Below are positions 48,646 to 57,824 of a stretch of DNA of 64,000 nucleotides, in pieces. The stretch is taken from the NCBI RefSeq assembly GCF_007753095.1, contig NZ_CP036348.1, forward strand, positions 744,001 through 808,000. Reading direction: 5' to 3'. This DNA comes from Rosistilla carotiformis. GTDB lineage: Bacteria > Planctomycetota > Planctomycetia > Pirellulales > Pirellulaceae. Positions within the stretch are counted from its first letter, which is position 1. Every line of letters begins with the position of its first letter. The position numbers and the translations under genes were made by a program. Under the pieces are notes generated by a model. It was not told where the DNA came from. It was given only the letters and a program-made list of their open reading frames with translations, and made no database searches.

Positions 48646-50370
48646 TTAACGCGATTGGTAGACCGGTTTTCCATCGATCCACGTTGAGATGACTTGAGTC
48701 TCGCGAATCTGATCGTCGCTGCAGGTCAGCAGATCGGTATCGACGATGACAAAATCGGCTCGCTTGCCCGGTTCAAGCGACCCCGTCTCGTGTTCGTTCC
48801 GCATCATCCAGGCATTGTTGATCGTGTAGAAGCGAATCATCTGCTGTCGCGAAATCGATTGTTCTGCGTGGATGGGCTTGTCGTGCCAACGAGCGGTTCG
48901 CGTGACGGCGATCCACATGCCGAGAAACGGGTTGTAGGGATTCACGCTCCGCAGCGATCCGATCTTCTGCATGTGGTCGCTGCCGCCACCCGCCTTCACG
49001 CCCGCATCGAATAGACTGCGCAGCGGGATGAAGTATTTCAGTCGCGGTTCACCAAACTGAGCGACCAAAGTGCGGGCGTCTAAGTACAGCCAGGCGGGTT
49101 GCAAGTCGACGCCGATCCCAATCTTGGCCGCGGTGTCGATCGATCGTTTGCTCATGAAGCTCGAATGCGTTAGCGTCGATCGCGTGGGACCGACGGGAAT
49201 TTCGGTGTTCACCTTCGCAAACGCATCGACCAACGCATCGACAGCGGCGTCTCCCTGGCAATGGGCGGTGAAGGCGAGGTTGCGTTGAACGCAACTGCGG
49301 ACAAGCGATTCGAGACGCTGGTGATCGATGTATTGCATGCCCCGGTAGTTCGGATCGTCGATGCCATAGATCGTGCTGAGGCCCCACGGTTGATTGAAGT
49401 ACGCGCTGCCGGTCAGCATGCCGCCATCTTCAAAAACTTTCACGCCGATCACGCCAAGTCTCGGATCGGGGCCAGCGAAATAGGGATCGGCAGCGATCGT
49501 GTCCAATTTCTTTTCGATCGCCGCGAGGTCGCCGTTTGGATTCAGGCTGCGCGACATCCGCACGCGGATCTGCAAACGATCCGATTTCAGCAGGCGGGCA
49601 TACTGGGCTCGCGCTGAATCGTTGCAATTGCGATCGATGATGCCTGTGATGCCCCAGCGGTTGTAATCGTCAAGCAGCATTTTCAGCCGGTCGTCGCGTT
49701 CGGCTTCGGTCAGTTTTTTCGCGGATCGATTCGGACGCGATTTAAAGACCGCGGACGCCTTGCGCAACACGCCGGTTGGTTCCCCAGTGGCCGGATCGAC
49801 CATCACGTTTTCGGGATGTTTGCGAGCGAATTCCTTGTCGATCCCGTTTTCCTTCAGCCCCAGCGAATTGGTGCTTCCATCGGGGCCGGTCCGAAAGGAA
49901 ACGGGATGTTCGGGGGCGGCCGAATCGAGTTCGTCGCGCGTCGGATAGCGTTGTTCTCGCAGACGTGTGATGAAGACTTGGGAGAGGTGGATCCACTCTC
50001 CCTTGGGGACGACTTTGGCCCGGCCGCGGACGTAATTCAAGACATCTTCGATCGAATCCATCTGCGGGATTTCGTGATCCGATTCGAAGGTGCTGGCATT
50101 GCTGGGATGGACATGCGAATCGATCAGGCCGGGCAAAACCATCTGCCCCTGCAATTCGACGATTTGGGTGTCGGGCCCAATGGCTGTTTCGATGTCCGCT
50201 GCCGTGCCGGTCGCCACGATCCGACCATCGCGAATCGCCATCGCATCGACGATGCGAAAGGTCTCATCGACAGTAACGATATTGCCACCGCGGAGCACGA
50301 GGTTTGCGGGTTGAGCCAACGCACTGGCGGAGGCGAACAGGCAGCAGACAATTATGGCGATCGGTCTCAT
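48646..50370 (-). CDS. Amidohydrolase family protein (YtcJ-like), secreted
   Basis: This 574-residue protein has a signal peptide (IIVCCLFASASALAQ) and then the amidohydrolase-3 layout: LVLRGGNIVTVDETF, LPGLIDSHVHPSN (metal-binding HxH), then FTAHCQGDAAVDALVDAF, TLTHSSFMS, and GGSDHMQKIGSLRSVNP with the metal-binding Asp. The C-terminus has LEPGKRADFVIVDTDLL, the usual return to the composite beta-sandwich. It probably hydrolyses an amide or ester outside the cytoplasm; the substrate is unknown. The upstream gene is 15 bp away on the same strand, so they may be co-transcribed. Confidence 0.92.
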   Translation of the reverse strand: MRPIAIIVCCLFASASALAQPANLVLRGGNIVTVDETFRIVDAMAIRDGRIVATGTAADIETAIGPDTQIVELQGQMVLPGLIDSHVHPSNASTFESDHEIPQMDSIEDVLNYVRGRAKVVPKGEWIHLSQVFITRLREQRYPTRDELDSAAPEHPVSFRTGPDGSTNSLGLKENGIDKEFARKHPENVMVDPATGEPTGVLRKASAVFKSRPNRSAKKLTEAERDDRLKMLLDDYNRWGITGIIDRNCNDSARAQYARLLKSDRLQIRVRMSRSLNPNGDLAAIEKKLDTIAADPYFAGPDPRLGVIGVKVFEDGGMLTGSAYFNQPWGLSTIYGIDDPNYRGMQYIDHQRLESLVRSCVQRNLAFTAHCQGDAAVDALVDAFAKVNTEIPVGPTRSTLTHSSFMSKRSIDTAAKIGIGVDLQPAWLYLDARTLVAQFGEPRLKYFIPLRSLFDAGVKAGGGSDHMQKIGSLRSVNPYNPFLGMWIAVTRTARWHDKPIHAEQSISRQQMIRFYTINNAWMMRNEHETGSLEPGKRADFVIVDTDLLTCSDDQIRETQVISTWIDGKPVYQSR

Positions 50371-50385
50371 GGCGGGGCTCTGGGG

Positions 50386-51270
50386 TCAGGTGGGATCGGA
50401 CGGCGGATCGATTGTCGGCGCGGCGGGAGCTAGCGGCAGACCCATCTTTTCAAGGCTGGGCAGATGTTGGCTCCAGTCGATTTGATACGGTACATCGATT
50501 GGGCGTTCGCCGTCGTGCAGGCCGACCGACAGCATCCGCACGCGGTCGTGGCGGACTTGGCGATCGACCAGCGGCATGTCTTTGTCGCGCGACGACTTCG
50601 CTTCTTCAGCGGCTAGTTTTTGTTCTTCCAGCCAGACGCAGGCGATCCTGTGTAGCGCAACGACGCGGAACCAGTGCCACGGCTTTTCGACTAACAGATG
50701 ATCGCGGCACCAGTTCCAGTCGGCGAACCGCTGCAGGTCGGCGGGGCGGATCAGAAAACAGCGGACACATTTTTTGCGGACGAACTGGCGGTCCTCGCAG
50801 GTCATGGCAAACAGCCACGTCTGCCGCTCAAACGGCGTCGTCGCTAACAGTCCCGCGATATGCCCCAACGCATCGTTGAGCATTTCAAAACCAAGCGTCC
50901 CGTCGGTCTGCAGGATCGGATTGCTGAGTGTCGTTTGATCTGCCAGTTTGTTGATCTCGTCGCGGACGGCGATGTTGTCGTAGAGATCGTTGAGCGTCGT
51001 CTTGGGAGCGACGTTGCGAAACAGCAGCACCTGCTTGTCTGTGCTGCCAGTCGCCGGCGATGCCTCATCCACGGGAGACAATTGATGCATCTGAAAGATA
51101 AAATCGTCCGAATCGCCCGCCTGCATCCGCTGCAGTGCGTTGAGCCGTTTGCGAAACAGCAGGAACCAACTGGCGGCAAACCCCGACAGGAACCCCAACG
51201 CCTTGCCGAGCAATTCGGGAAACAGACGCTCCCACTGCAACGTCGACAACCAATCAAAAAACATCTGCAT
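50386..51270 (-). CDS. Hypothetical membrane-anchored protein
   Basis: I do not recognise this protein. The best start is probably ATG 51270 (MQMFFDWLSTLQWERLF); the frame is open to 51327. The ~294-residue product has one N-terminal hydrophobic segment, LLGKALGFLSGFAASWFLLF, then a soluble region rich in Cys and Trp (TCEDRQFVRKKCVRCFLIRP, DWNWCRDHLLVEKPWHWFRV). A CxxC-like CVRC sits near residue 190. A single N-terminal anchor and cytoplasmic domain is the likely topology. It is 15 bp upstream of the amidohydrolase start on the same strand. Confidence 0.65.
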   Translation of the reverse strand: MQMFFDWLSTLQWERLFPELLGKALGFLSGFAASWFLLFRKRLNALQRMQAGDSDDFIFQMHQLSPVDEASPATGSTDKQVLLFRNVAPKTTLNDLYDNIAVRDEINKLADQTTLSNPILQTDGTLGFEMLNDALGHIAGLLATTPFERQTWLFAMTCEDRQFVRKKCVRCFLIRPADLQRFADWNWCRDHLLVEKPWHWFRVVALHRIACVWLEEQKLAAEEAKSSRDKDMPLVDRQVRHDRVRMLSVGLHDGERPIDVPYQIDWSQHLPSLEKMGLPLAPAAPTIDPPSDPT

Positions 51271-51327
51271 CTTGGATACTCTGCTCGGAAAACCATCGCG
51301 GCGGACAAGCGACTTGCGGTACGCCAA

Positions 51328-51839
51328 AAGAGTTTAGCAGAAGGAGCCAGCAGTCGCTGTGTTAGCGAAGCTGTGGGGCCAGGAGAAGCTGTGTTTCGAT
51401 TGGAGGTGTCAGGCGGCACACGCTAGCGCGTACTCGCTGATCACCTTAGACGCGGACAGAAAACCACCGGTTGGCTCCGCACTGCATCCTGAAAGACTCA
51501 GTTTTCTGTCCGGCTCTTAGAACTGGATGCTTAGTCGCTGTCTCCGCACCACAGGCCGGAGGCCGACAAATCTAGTGCCGGCGGAGTAAGCCGCCGGTTG
51601 CTTGTGTGCGAACAAAGCAACAGGCCGGCGGCCGCCACACATTCATCGCTCACATGTGCCGGCCTACGGCCTTTTGGCTTTGGGGCCTTTCGGGACCGGA
51701 GGCTTACACCTCCGGCAGTTTTTGTGTCGGCCTCCGGCCTTCGAAGCGGACAGAAAACCTCTCGTTGGATCGGCACCACATTTTAAAACACGGTTGTCTG
51801 TGCGACTCCAAGAATAAACCTTTAACAACCCGATTGTTG
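51328..51839. repeat. Intergenic repeat block
   Basis: About 510 bp without a gene. GGACAGAAAAC occurs at 51454-51464, as an inverted copy at 51501-51511 (11-bp stem, 36-nt loop), and again at 51748-51758, where the following bases (CTCGTTGGATCGGCACCACA) resemble those after the first copy. Between them are palindromes built on GCCGGCGG, GGCCGGAGGCC and CCGGAGG. The block therefore looks like an imperfect repeat of roughly 295 bp wrapped around smaller hairpins. Several overlapping short ORFs follow the repeat and are not called. Confidence 0.7.
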
Positions 51840-52691
51840 TTACGGATTAGGTTTTGCGTCGCCGTTCTGCGCTAGTTGTGATTTGAGGAAGGCGGCGACT
51901 TGTTGGCCGAGGAATTGGTTGCCCGGGGCGGTGAAGTGAACGTCGTTGGGGTTCTGCAATTCGGCTAGGCGTGGCGTGATCGCGGTGAAGAGGTCGTCGA
52001 TCGCAACCGAATGCTCTTTCATGACTTCGGCAGCGGCCGCGTTCCGATCGACCATCGATGCGGCCGTGAATTTTCCGGGGACGTCGGGAATCGGTGTGCT
52101 GCTGGCCCAGACGACAGTGGCGCCGGTCTGCTGCATCCGCTGCACCAGTTGTTCCAGACGCGATTTGTAATCTGCGATTGGTGTCGATCGGTCGTGAATC
52201 CCAAAGTTGAAATGGATCAGATCCCACTTGCCATCGCCCAGCCAGATGTCGAGTTTTTTCAGACCTGTCGATGTGGGGCCGCAGTTGGCCGGGGCGCGAT
52301 GGACGTTGGCGATCCCGGCGAGTTCCTTGCGGACCGTTTCGGTGTAGGCTCGGGAAACTGAGTCGCCGATCAACAGTACCCGCGGCAGCGCCGGATCGTC
52401 TTCGACGAAGTCCCACGCGTTGGCTTGACCGGCGATCTTCTGGCGTTGATGGATCGGCAGATAGAAGCCGCCCAGTTCCGACTGCAGCGTCCGTTCCCAC
52501 GCCTGGCGTGCGGGCGAGAGGGTGGCGACCCAGGCTTGATACTTCGCTTCCAGTTCCGCTTGCTCTTTCGCTTTCTGCGCCGCCGCTTCCTCGGCAGTGG
52601 TCGGTTCGGTCTTGTGCGTTGCCGCGGGGTGCGCAAAGACGCACGGAGTGGCGAGACCGAGTAGGACGAGCGAGAGCAAGCTGCGGTACAT
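51840..52691 (-). CDS. SGNH/GDSL-type hydrolase, secreted
   Basis: Start at ATG 52691 gives a signal peptide (YRSLLSLVLLGLATPCVFA). The ~283-residue product has an acidic helical stretch (TTAEEAAAQKAKEQAELEAK) and then the SGNH blocks: VLLIGDSVSRAYTETV (catalytic Ser), WDLIHFNFGIHD (block III Asn and the HD), and NPNDVHFTAPGNQFLGQQV (catalytic Asp-His). It is probably an esterase or carbohydrate deacetylase acting outside the cytoplasm; the substrate is unknown. The repeat block lies downstream and a 180-bp gap upstream, so it is transcribed alone. Confidence 0.88.
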   Translation of the reverse strand: MYRSLLSLVLLGLATPCVFAHPAATHKTEPTTAEEAAAQKAKEQAELEAKYQAWVATLSPARQAWERTLQSELGGFYLPIHQRQKIAGQANAWDFVEDDPALPRVLLIGDSVSRAYTETVRKELAGIANVHRAPANCGPTSTGLKKLDIWLGDGKWDLIHFNFGIHDRSTPIADYKSRLEQLVQRMQQTGATVVWASSTPIPDVPGKFTAASMVDRNAAAAEVMKEHSVAIDDLFTAITPRLAELQNPNDVHFTAPGNQFLGQQVAAFLKSQLAQNGDAKPNP

Positions 52692-52870
52692 GATTGGGAA
52701 CCTGGCAAGGAGATCGATTTGCAAACCGTAGTACGGTGAGTGGGACGCACTGCTTTAGGGGGTAAGTGTAGCCGAGCGCGGAGCATTCGGCGATCGGCGG
52801 CAAGAGCCTCGACGCCCGGGGCGGGGGGACCGCCGCTTGAAAGCCCGTTGGGAAATGCGACAATAGCGGC

Positions 52871-53140
52871 ATGACACAAAACGCAATGCAACACGCTGTG
52901 CGACAGACAAAGATCGAACGGGCCAGGCGAATGACCTTGGACGAGCGGTTGGCTGCTGGTGCTCAGCTGTACGCTCAACAATGTGAACTCGTGGCGGATT
53001 TGATTGCCGGGCTCCACCCTGATTGGACCACCGACCAGGTTCGCGATGAAATGAAGCGTCGTTGGAAAGTTGCCCGCGAACGAGATGCTAAGAGGTTGTA
53101 TCGTTCTGGCGGTGTCGAGATGCAGGACGAACGGTCGTGA
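52871..53140 (+). CDS. Small hypothetical protein overlapping a nucleotidyltransferase-like gene
   Basis: This 89-residue protein is basic and helical: an N-terminal RQTKIERARRMTLDERLAAG, an LYAQQCELVADLIAGL helix and a C-terminal KRRWKVARERDAKRLYRSGG. I do not recognise a family. Its TGA stop overlaps the GTG start of the next gene (GTGA at 53137-53140), so the two are translationally coupled. A small helical protein immediately before an MNT-like nucleotidyltransferase is a layout seen in toxin-antitoxin modules, but no evidence here shows such activity. Confidence 0.7.
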   Translation: MTQNAMQHAVRQTKIERARRMTLDERLAAGAQLYAQQCELVADLIAGLHPDWTTDQVRDEMKRRWKVARERDAKRLYRSGGVEMQDERS

Positions 53141-53691
53141 CTCAGGACGATGGGAATCGGGCCGTTGCGTTGGTCGTAGCTCTGCTGAATCGGATTGCAT
53201 TGCCCTACATGCTGGTCGGTTCGTATTCCAGCAACGTCTACGGTATACCGCGTGCGACTGCTGATGCCGATTTTGTGTTGGAGTTTGGGGGCAATGCTAT
53301 GGACTCCCTGCAACAGGAACTCGGTAGCGACTTTCGACTGGATTCGCAAACTGAATTTGAATTGATTACTGGGACGACCCGTCGCGTCCTGTACTATATG
53401 CCGCGTGATTTCACGATTGAGCTTTTTCAACTCAGTCAAGATCCTTTCGATCAATCACGGTTTCAAAGACGTGTTGCGGTTCAGTCATCACTTCTGGCTG
53501 GAGTAGTTTGGTTGCCGACGGCGGAAGATGTCGTTGTGCAGAAGCTACGTTGGGGGCGCCGGCAAGATTTGTCGGATGTGAGCGACGTGTTGGCGATTCA
53601 AGGTGAGACGCTTGATTGGCGTTACATCTCGCGTTGGACTGACGATCACGGCACGAGCGATATGTTGGAAAGAATCCGCAGCGAGTTGTAA
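53137..53691 (+). CDS. Nucleotidyltransferase-like protein (AbiEii/MNT type)
   Basis: The GTG start at 53137 overlaps the stop of the 89-residue gene by four bases. The 184-residue product has LPYMLVGSYSSNVYGIPRAT followed by ADADFVLEF, matching the GS...DxD arrangement of pol-beta-like nucleotidyltransferases (G-S and two Asp). A second Asp-containing block, YMPRDFTIELFQLS, may supply the third acidic residue, and LPTAEDVVVQKLRWG with RRQDLSDVSDVLAI is the typical C-terminal part of the AbiEii/DUF6036-like group. Activity might be nucleotide transfer to a tRNA or protein; the target is unknown. Confidence 0.75.
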   Translation: MTQDDGNRAVALVVALLNRIALPYMLVGSYSSNVYGIPRATADADFVLEFGGNAMDSLQQELGSDFRLDSQTEFELITGTTRRVLYYMPRDFTIELFQLSQDPFDQSRFQRRVAVQSSLLAGVVWLPTAEDVVVQKLRWGRRQDLSDVSDVLAIQGETLDWRYISRWTDDHGTSDMLERIRSEL

Positions 53692-53744
53692 TCGGTGTGC
53701 CAGATGCCACTTAGGCGGCAAAAGCCTCAACGCCCGGGGCGGGG

Positions 53745-54866
53745 TTAGCCGCGGCCGGGGGTGAAGGGGGTGAGGTCGACTTGCGTGGGGCGGCCGAGCA
53801 TCAGGCTGGCTAGTTCGGTCGCGGTGGCGCACGAAAGGTGGAGGCCCGAGCGATAATGACCGGCGGCGACAAAGGCGTTGGAAAGATTGGGCAGTTTGCC
53901 GATGTAGGGGAAGCCGTCGAACGAACCCGGCCGCAATCCGCTCCACGATCGCACGATCGGTTGCTGGGCCAACAGTGGCAGCATCCCTTCGGCCCAGCCG
54001 CGCAGCGAGTCGAGTACTTCGGGAGTCGTGCTCTGGTCAAAACCAACCTCCTCTTCATTCGATCCGACCAGAATGTGGCCATCCAAGCGAGGCACAAGAT
54101 AGCGATTCCCCTCGTTCACGATCCGGTTGAGGATCTGATGCGGCAACTTATATAAGAGGACTTGGCCACGGACCGGCAGCAGACCGCTGGGGACCGACAA
54201 TTGTTCCAGCAGTGTCTGGCTCCAGGCTCCCGTCGTCAGGCAGTATTGGCCGGCGGTCAATTCACCCGCCGTGGTTTGCAAGGCTTCGATGCGGTCGGCT
54301 TGAGTTCGGAAGCCGGTCAGTTCGCACGATTCGGTGATCGTCACATTCTGTTGCAGGCAGGCGGCGCGGAGCGCGGCCAAATGATCGGGGCTGCGGATGG
54401 CCGCTTCGCCGGGCAGGGACCAGGCGGATTGAAGGCGATCGGATTGGGATAGGTCTGCCAGGGCGGGTTCGAGTTCGACGAGCGCCGCGGGAGTCAGCGG
54501 GATCGCATCGATCTCGTATTCGCTCCAGTAGTCGGCTTGTCCGAGCAACGCCGCTTGTTCGCCTCGCGACATCGCCAGGTAGATTCCGCCACACAAGCGG
54601 TAGCCGCTGTCGATGCCTGTCTGTTCGAGCAGTTCGGCAGCCCATTGCGGATGCAGTTGGTGGCTGAGTGCGCGCAGACGTTCGATCGGGTCCAGTGCGG
54701 TTTGAGGATTGGCCGGCGGCAAGATGCCGACACCGGCCCACGACGTGCCGCGGCCGGTCTGTTGGCGGTCGATAACTTGGATCCGTTGGCCTGTTTTGGC
54801 CAAGACCCAGGCCAGGCTGAGCCCGATGACGCCTCCGCCGACAACGATACAATCTGGCTTTTGCAA
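53745..54866 (-). CDS. thiO: FAD-dependent glycine oxidase-like protein (ThiO family)
   Basis: The 373-residue protein opens DCIVVGGGVIGLSLAWVLA with the FAD-binding GxGxxG at residues 9-14 and has RGTSWAGVGILPP, then LPVRGQVLLYKLP, HILVGSNEEEVGFD and WSGLRPGSFDGFPYIGKLP, matching ThiO/DadA-type amino-acid oxidases. ThiO makes dehydroglycine for the thiazole of thiamine, but no thi genes are nearby, so the symbol is only a best match. It lies 4 bp after the TIGR04282 gene, so the pair is one operon; the context gives no thiamine signal, and no TPP riboswitch is visible. Confidence 0.8.
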   Translation of the reverse strand: MQKPDCIVVGGGVIGLSLAWVLAKTGQRIQVIDRQQTGRGTSWAGVGILPPANPQTALDPIERLRALSHQLHPQWAAELLEQTGIDSGYRLCGGIYLAMSRGEQAALLGQADYWSEYEIDAIPLTPAALVELEPALADLSQSDRLQSAWSLPGEAAIRSPDHLAALRAACLQQNVTITESCELTGFRTQADRIEALQTTAGELTAGQYCLTTGAWSQTLLEQLSVPSGLLPVRGQVLLYKLPHQILNRIVNEGNRYLVPRLDGHILVGSNEEEVGFDQSTTPEVLDSLRGWAEGMLPLLAQQPIVRSWSGLRPGSFDGFPYIGKLPNLSNAFVAAGHYRSGLHLSCATATELASLMLGRPTQVDLTPFTPGRG

Positions 54867-54870
54867 CGAT

Positions 54871-55548
54871 TCAACTTTCTGTGGTTGGGGTGTTCAATAC
54901 ACGCTCGATCGCCGCTCGCAAGTGGTTGCTGGCTGGATCGCTGGGCAGGCGGCGAAGCAAGGCGTCGAGGTCGTCCTTGGTGTCGACATCGCGATCGGTT
55001 GGAAGTAGGTGCGGTTCGATCTCAAGAGCGTCCAGTACCGATCGGGTTCGCGCCATCACTTCGTCGGTTCCCCAGGGCATGTCGTCGAACAAAGCTCGCA
55101 GGGGTTGGTGCCAAGGACCTCGGATCCCGAGCAGGTAGTAGCCTCCGTCGCCCGAAGGACCGATCACGACGCGAGAATCGCCCAAGGCGTCAAAGGCTTG
55201 TTCGATGCGGTCGGGAGTGACGGTGGGGCAATCGCCGCCGATCACGATCAAGCGATCGCGATCGGTTTCTGCGGTGGCGAAGTACCGCATCATGCGATCT
55301 CCCAGATCGCCGCCGCCCTGTGGCGTGGATGCCCAGTTTTTGAAGGGGGCGAAGCAGGGATCGCTCACGCGACTGTCGGGACTGACGATCAGCAACCGTT
55401 TGTCGCCACAATGCGACAGCTGATCGGCAAGATGCGCGACGCAAATCTGGTAGATCGCGGCTGCTCGGTCATTACCCAAATTTTGTGCCAAACGGGTTTT
55501 TACTTTTCCCGGTTGCCAGTATTTGGTGAACATACCAAGCGTTCGCAT
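54871..55548 (-). CDS. TIGR04282 family glycosyltransferase (arsenosugar-type)
   Basis: ATG 55548 gives MRTLGMFTKYWQPGKVKTRLA, the characteristic start of the TIGR04282 family; the frame is open further upstream but is not family-like. The 225-residue protein has LLIVSPDSRV, ASTPQGGGDLGDRM, LIVIGGDCPTVTPDRIE and VIGPSGDGGYYLLGIRG, all conserved, with the nucleotide-binding acidic residues in GGDCP. The family has been proposed for arsenosugar biosynthesis, though many members lack such context, as here. It heads an operon with the ThiO-like oxidase. Confidence 0.88.
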   Translation of the reverse strand: MRTLGMFTKYWQPGKVKTRLAQNLGNDRAAAIYQICVAHLADQLSHCGDKRLLIVSPDSRVSDPCFAPFKNWASTPQGGGDLGDRMMRYFATAETDRDRLIVIGGDCPTVTPDRIEQAFDALGDSRVVIGPSGDGGYYLLGIRGPWHQPLRALFDDMPWGTDEVMARTRSVLDALEIEPHLLPTDRDVDTKDDLDALLRRLPSDPASNHLRAAIERVLNTPTTES

Positions 55549-55864
55549 CGATTTTCTACAGATTGGGTGAAAGTTGGAGGAGCCGGGGGGCCTGGGAAGC
55601 GGACAGTGCCACACTCAGGTCGCACCACCGCTTTCTGCCATTTGGGTGGGGGCGAAGAGTAATCGCGGACACTTGGTGCGGAAACGTGCGACATTAGGCC
55701 GCGCGTGGTATAACATGGTCTTTTGAAGGCGAATGTTTCTGGTAGTTTAGAAACACTTTATGTCAAGGACGAGTCGTTGACACCGGTGCCATTTCAGAAT
55801 TTAGCGATTGGGTTCACAACGGAACCGTGACCTGGTTGCGCCAGCTCGGACGCAAACAATACGC
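55549..55864. promoter_or_regulatory. Divergent intergenic region upstream of the kinase gene
   Basis: About 316 bp separate the divergent TIGR04282 and Ser/Thr kinase genes. TATAAC at 55709-55714 is a possible -10 element facing the kinase gene, with no convincing -35 partner. I see no other conserved structure here. Confidence 0.3.
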
Positions 55865-57559
55865 ATGACTGACAGCGGCAAGGGTTCAAAAACGATATCC
55901 GCTCAGGCGTTCATCGAAGCGGTTCGCAAGAGCGGATTGGTCGAAGAAGGTGCGTTCAAGCAGACGCTACGCCACGTGCAAAAAGCGGCAGGGGGCAAGA
56001 TTCCCAACGATGCGATGGTGATCGCCGAACGCTTTCTTGTGGAAGGACGGCTGACGGCGTGGCAGATCGAGAAACTGCTGACCGGCAAATACAAGGGATT
56101 CTTTCTCGGCAAGTTCAAGCTGTTGGGGCACATCGGCAGCGGCGGGATGAGCAGCGTCTATCTGGCCGAGCACACGCGGATGAACGATCTGCGGGCGATC
56201 AAGGTGCTGCCGAAGAAGCGAGTCGACGATGCTTCCTATCTTGCTCGGTTTCAATTGGAAGCCAAAGCGATCGCATCTTTGAATCACGAAAACGTGGTTC
56301 GTGCCTACGACATCGATAACGATGGCGACCTGCACTACATCGTGATGGAGTACGTAACGGGGGATGATCTGCAGCAGATGGTCAAGCGGAAGGGTCCGCT
56401 GTCGTTTGTCCGAGCTGCCAACTACATCGCTCAAGCAGCCCGTGGCCTGCAACACGCGCATGAACGCGGTTTGATCCATCGCGACGTCAAGCCTGCGAAC
56501 TTGCTGGTCAACAAGCAGGGTAAGGTGAAATTGCTTGATATGGGATTGGCGTTGCTGGAATCGGAAGACGATCATTCCTTGACCGTTGCCAACAACGAAA
56601 ACGTTTTAGGGACGGCCGACTATCTGGCCCCCGAGCAAGCGTTGGACAGCCACAAGGTCGACCATCGGGTCGATATCTACGGACTCGGTTGTACTTTCTA
56701 TTTTCTGTTGACCGGACGTCCGCCGTTTAATGACGGCACGTTGGCCCAGCGGATCATCAAGCATCAGACCGAGATGCCGGATGAGATTCGTAAATCGCGA
56801 CCGGATTGTCCCGGTGAGCTCGATGGCATCTGCACCAAGATGATCCAGAAGGAAGCCAAGTATCGCTACAAGGATGCGGCGGCGGTCGCCGATGTTTTAG
56901 AGGCTTGGTTGGCACAGGCCAAGCAGTTGTCGGCGTCGCGTGTCGGGGGCGGCGGGTATGAATCGGGGATTGGTTCAGGTTCGGACATTGATTTGGCCGG
57001 GGCCGATTTCGCGCGTGGTTCGGACATCGGGATCGGTGCATCGTCGGATGAAACGCTCAGCAATAAGCAGGGAGACACGCATGGTGGTGGATCGGATGCA
57101 GGCTTCAGTGGTTTGTCACCATCGGACAGTGGCCGGTTGATCCAGCGAACCAGCAGTCGTAGCTCGATCCAACGATCCCCCGGAAGTTCCATCGCAGGTA
57201 GTTCGATTGATTTGCAGCGAGAATCGGGGTACGGGGCGAGGCTTCGGCCGGGCGCGTCGCCATCGGCTGCTGCTGCGGCCGCGGCGGCTGGTCAGCCGAG
57301 CAAGCGTAAAGTCGCGCCGTTGCCGGGAGCTGCGGCGGCCAGGGCGAACCCGAAAGCTTCGGTTACCATGGCGCACACGGTGGGGGAATCGCATCCAGCG
57401 CTGGCCGATAGTCGTCTCAAGAAGGATCGAATCCGCAAGGTGTTGGCGGTGCTATTGCTTGTCGGCGGGATCGTCTTAGGTTTTATAGCCGCCCGCTTGT
57501 TCGCTCCCGGTGCCAGTGGCGAGCGCCCCCAGCCCGCTGCCACGGAGTTGTACATCTAG
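55865..57559 (+). CDS. Serine/threonine protein kinase with C-terminal membrane anchor
   Basis: ATG 55865 starts [16 protein letters not shown]; an earlier ATG in frame at 55808 is less likely. The ~564-residue product has a planctomycete-type N-terminal helical segment, then a Hanks-type kinase domain (about residues 85-345): [16 protein letters not shown] (P-loop), AIKVLPKKR (Lys), [13 protein letters not shown] (catalytic loop), [10 protein letters not shown] (the usual DFG is DMG) and [11 protein letters not shown] (APE). A Ser/Gly-rich low-complexity linker follows, with Ala runs, and one C-terminal transmembrane helix ([20 protein letters not shown]). Signalling targets are unknown. Confidence 0.93.
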   Translation: MTDSGKGSKTISAQAFIEAVRKSGLVEEGAFKQTLRHVQKAAGGKIPNDAMVIAERFLVEGRLTAWQIEKLLTGKYKGFFLGKFKLLGHIGSGGMSSVYLAEHTRMNDLRAIKVLPKKRVDDASYLARFQLEAKAIASLNHENVVRAYDIDNDGDLHYIVMEYVTGDDLQQMVKRKGPLSFVRAANYIAQAARGLQHAHERGLIHRDVKPANLLVNKQGKVKLLDMGLALLESEDDHSLTVANNENVLGTADYLAPEQALDSHKVDHRVDIYGLGCTFYFLLTGRPPFNDGTLAQRIIKHQTEMPDEIRKSRPDCPGELDGICTKMIQKEAKYRYKDAAAVADVLEAWLAQAKQLSASRVGGGGYESGIGSGSDIDLAGADFARGSDIGIGASSDETLSNKQGDTHGGGSDAGFSGLSPSDSGRLIQRTSSRSSIQRSPGSSIAGSSIDLQRESGYGARLRPGASPSAAAAAAAAGQPSKRKVAPLPGAAAARANPKASVTMAHTVGESHPALADSRLKKDRIRKVLAVLLLVGGIVLGFIAARLFAPGASGERPQPAATELYI

Positions 57560-57824
57560 CTCCCTCATCGTGAGCTCTGGTCGCCGTGGTGAAACCGACG
57601 CCTCGTGGGTGAGGCACAGCGGCAAGCCGCGCGTGTTGGGGGTTGATTTTCGAAATTCGTGGGCCAAGATCGCGAGCACACGAAACTTTACCCGCCAACG
57701 GGCTCTCCCGTTGCAGATCAATTCAATTATCTTTTAGCTCGCTTCGGTCGAGCTTTGACTTCGATTCCCACACCGCGACCGCGTGTTGGGTTGCCGCCAA
57801 TTTAAGTCTTCGAGAATTCTGTCC

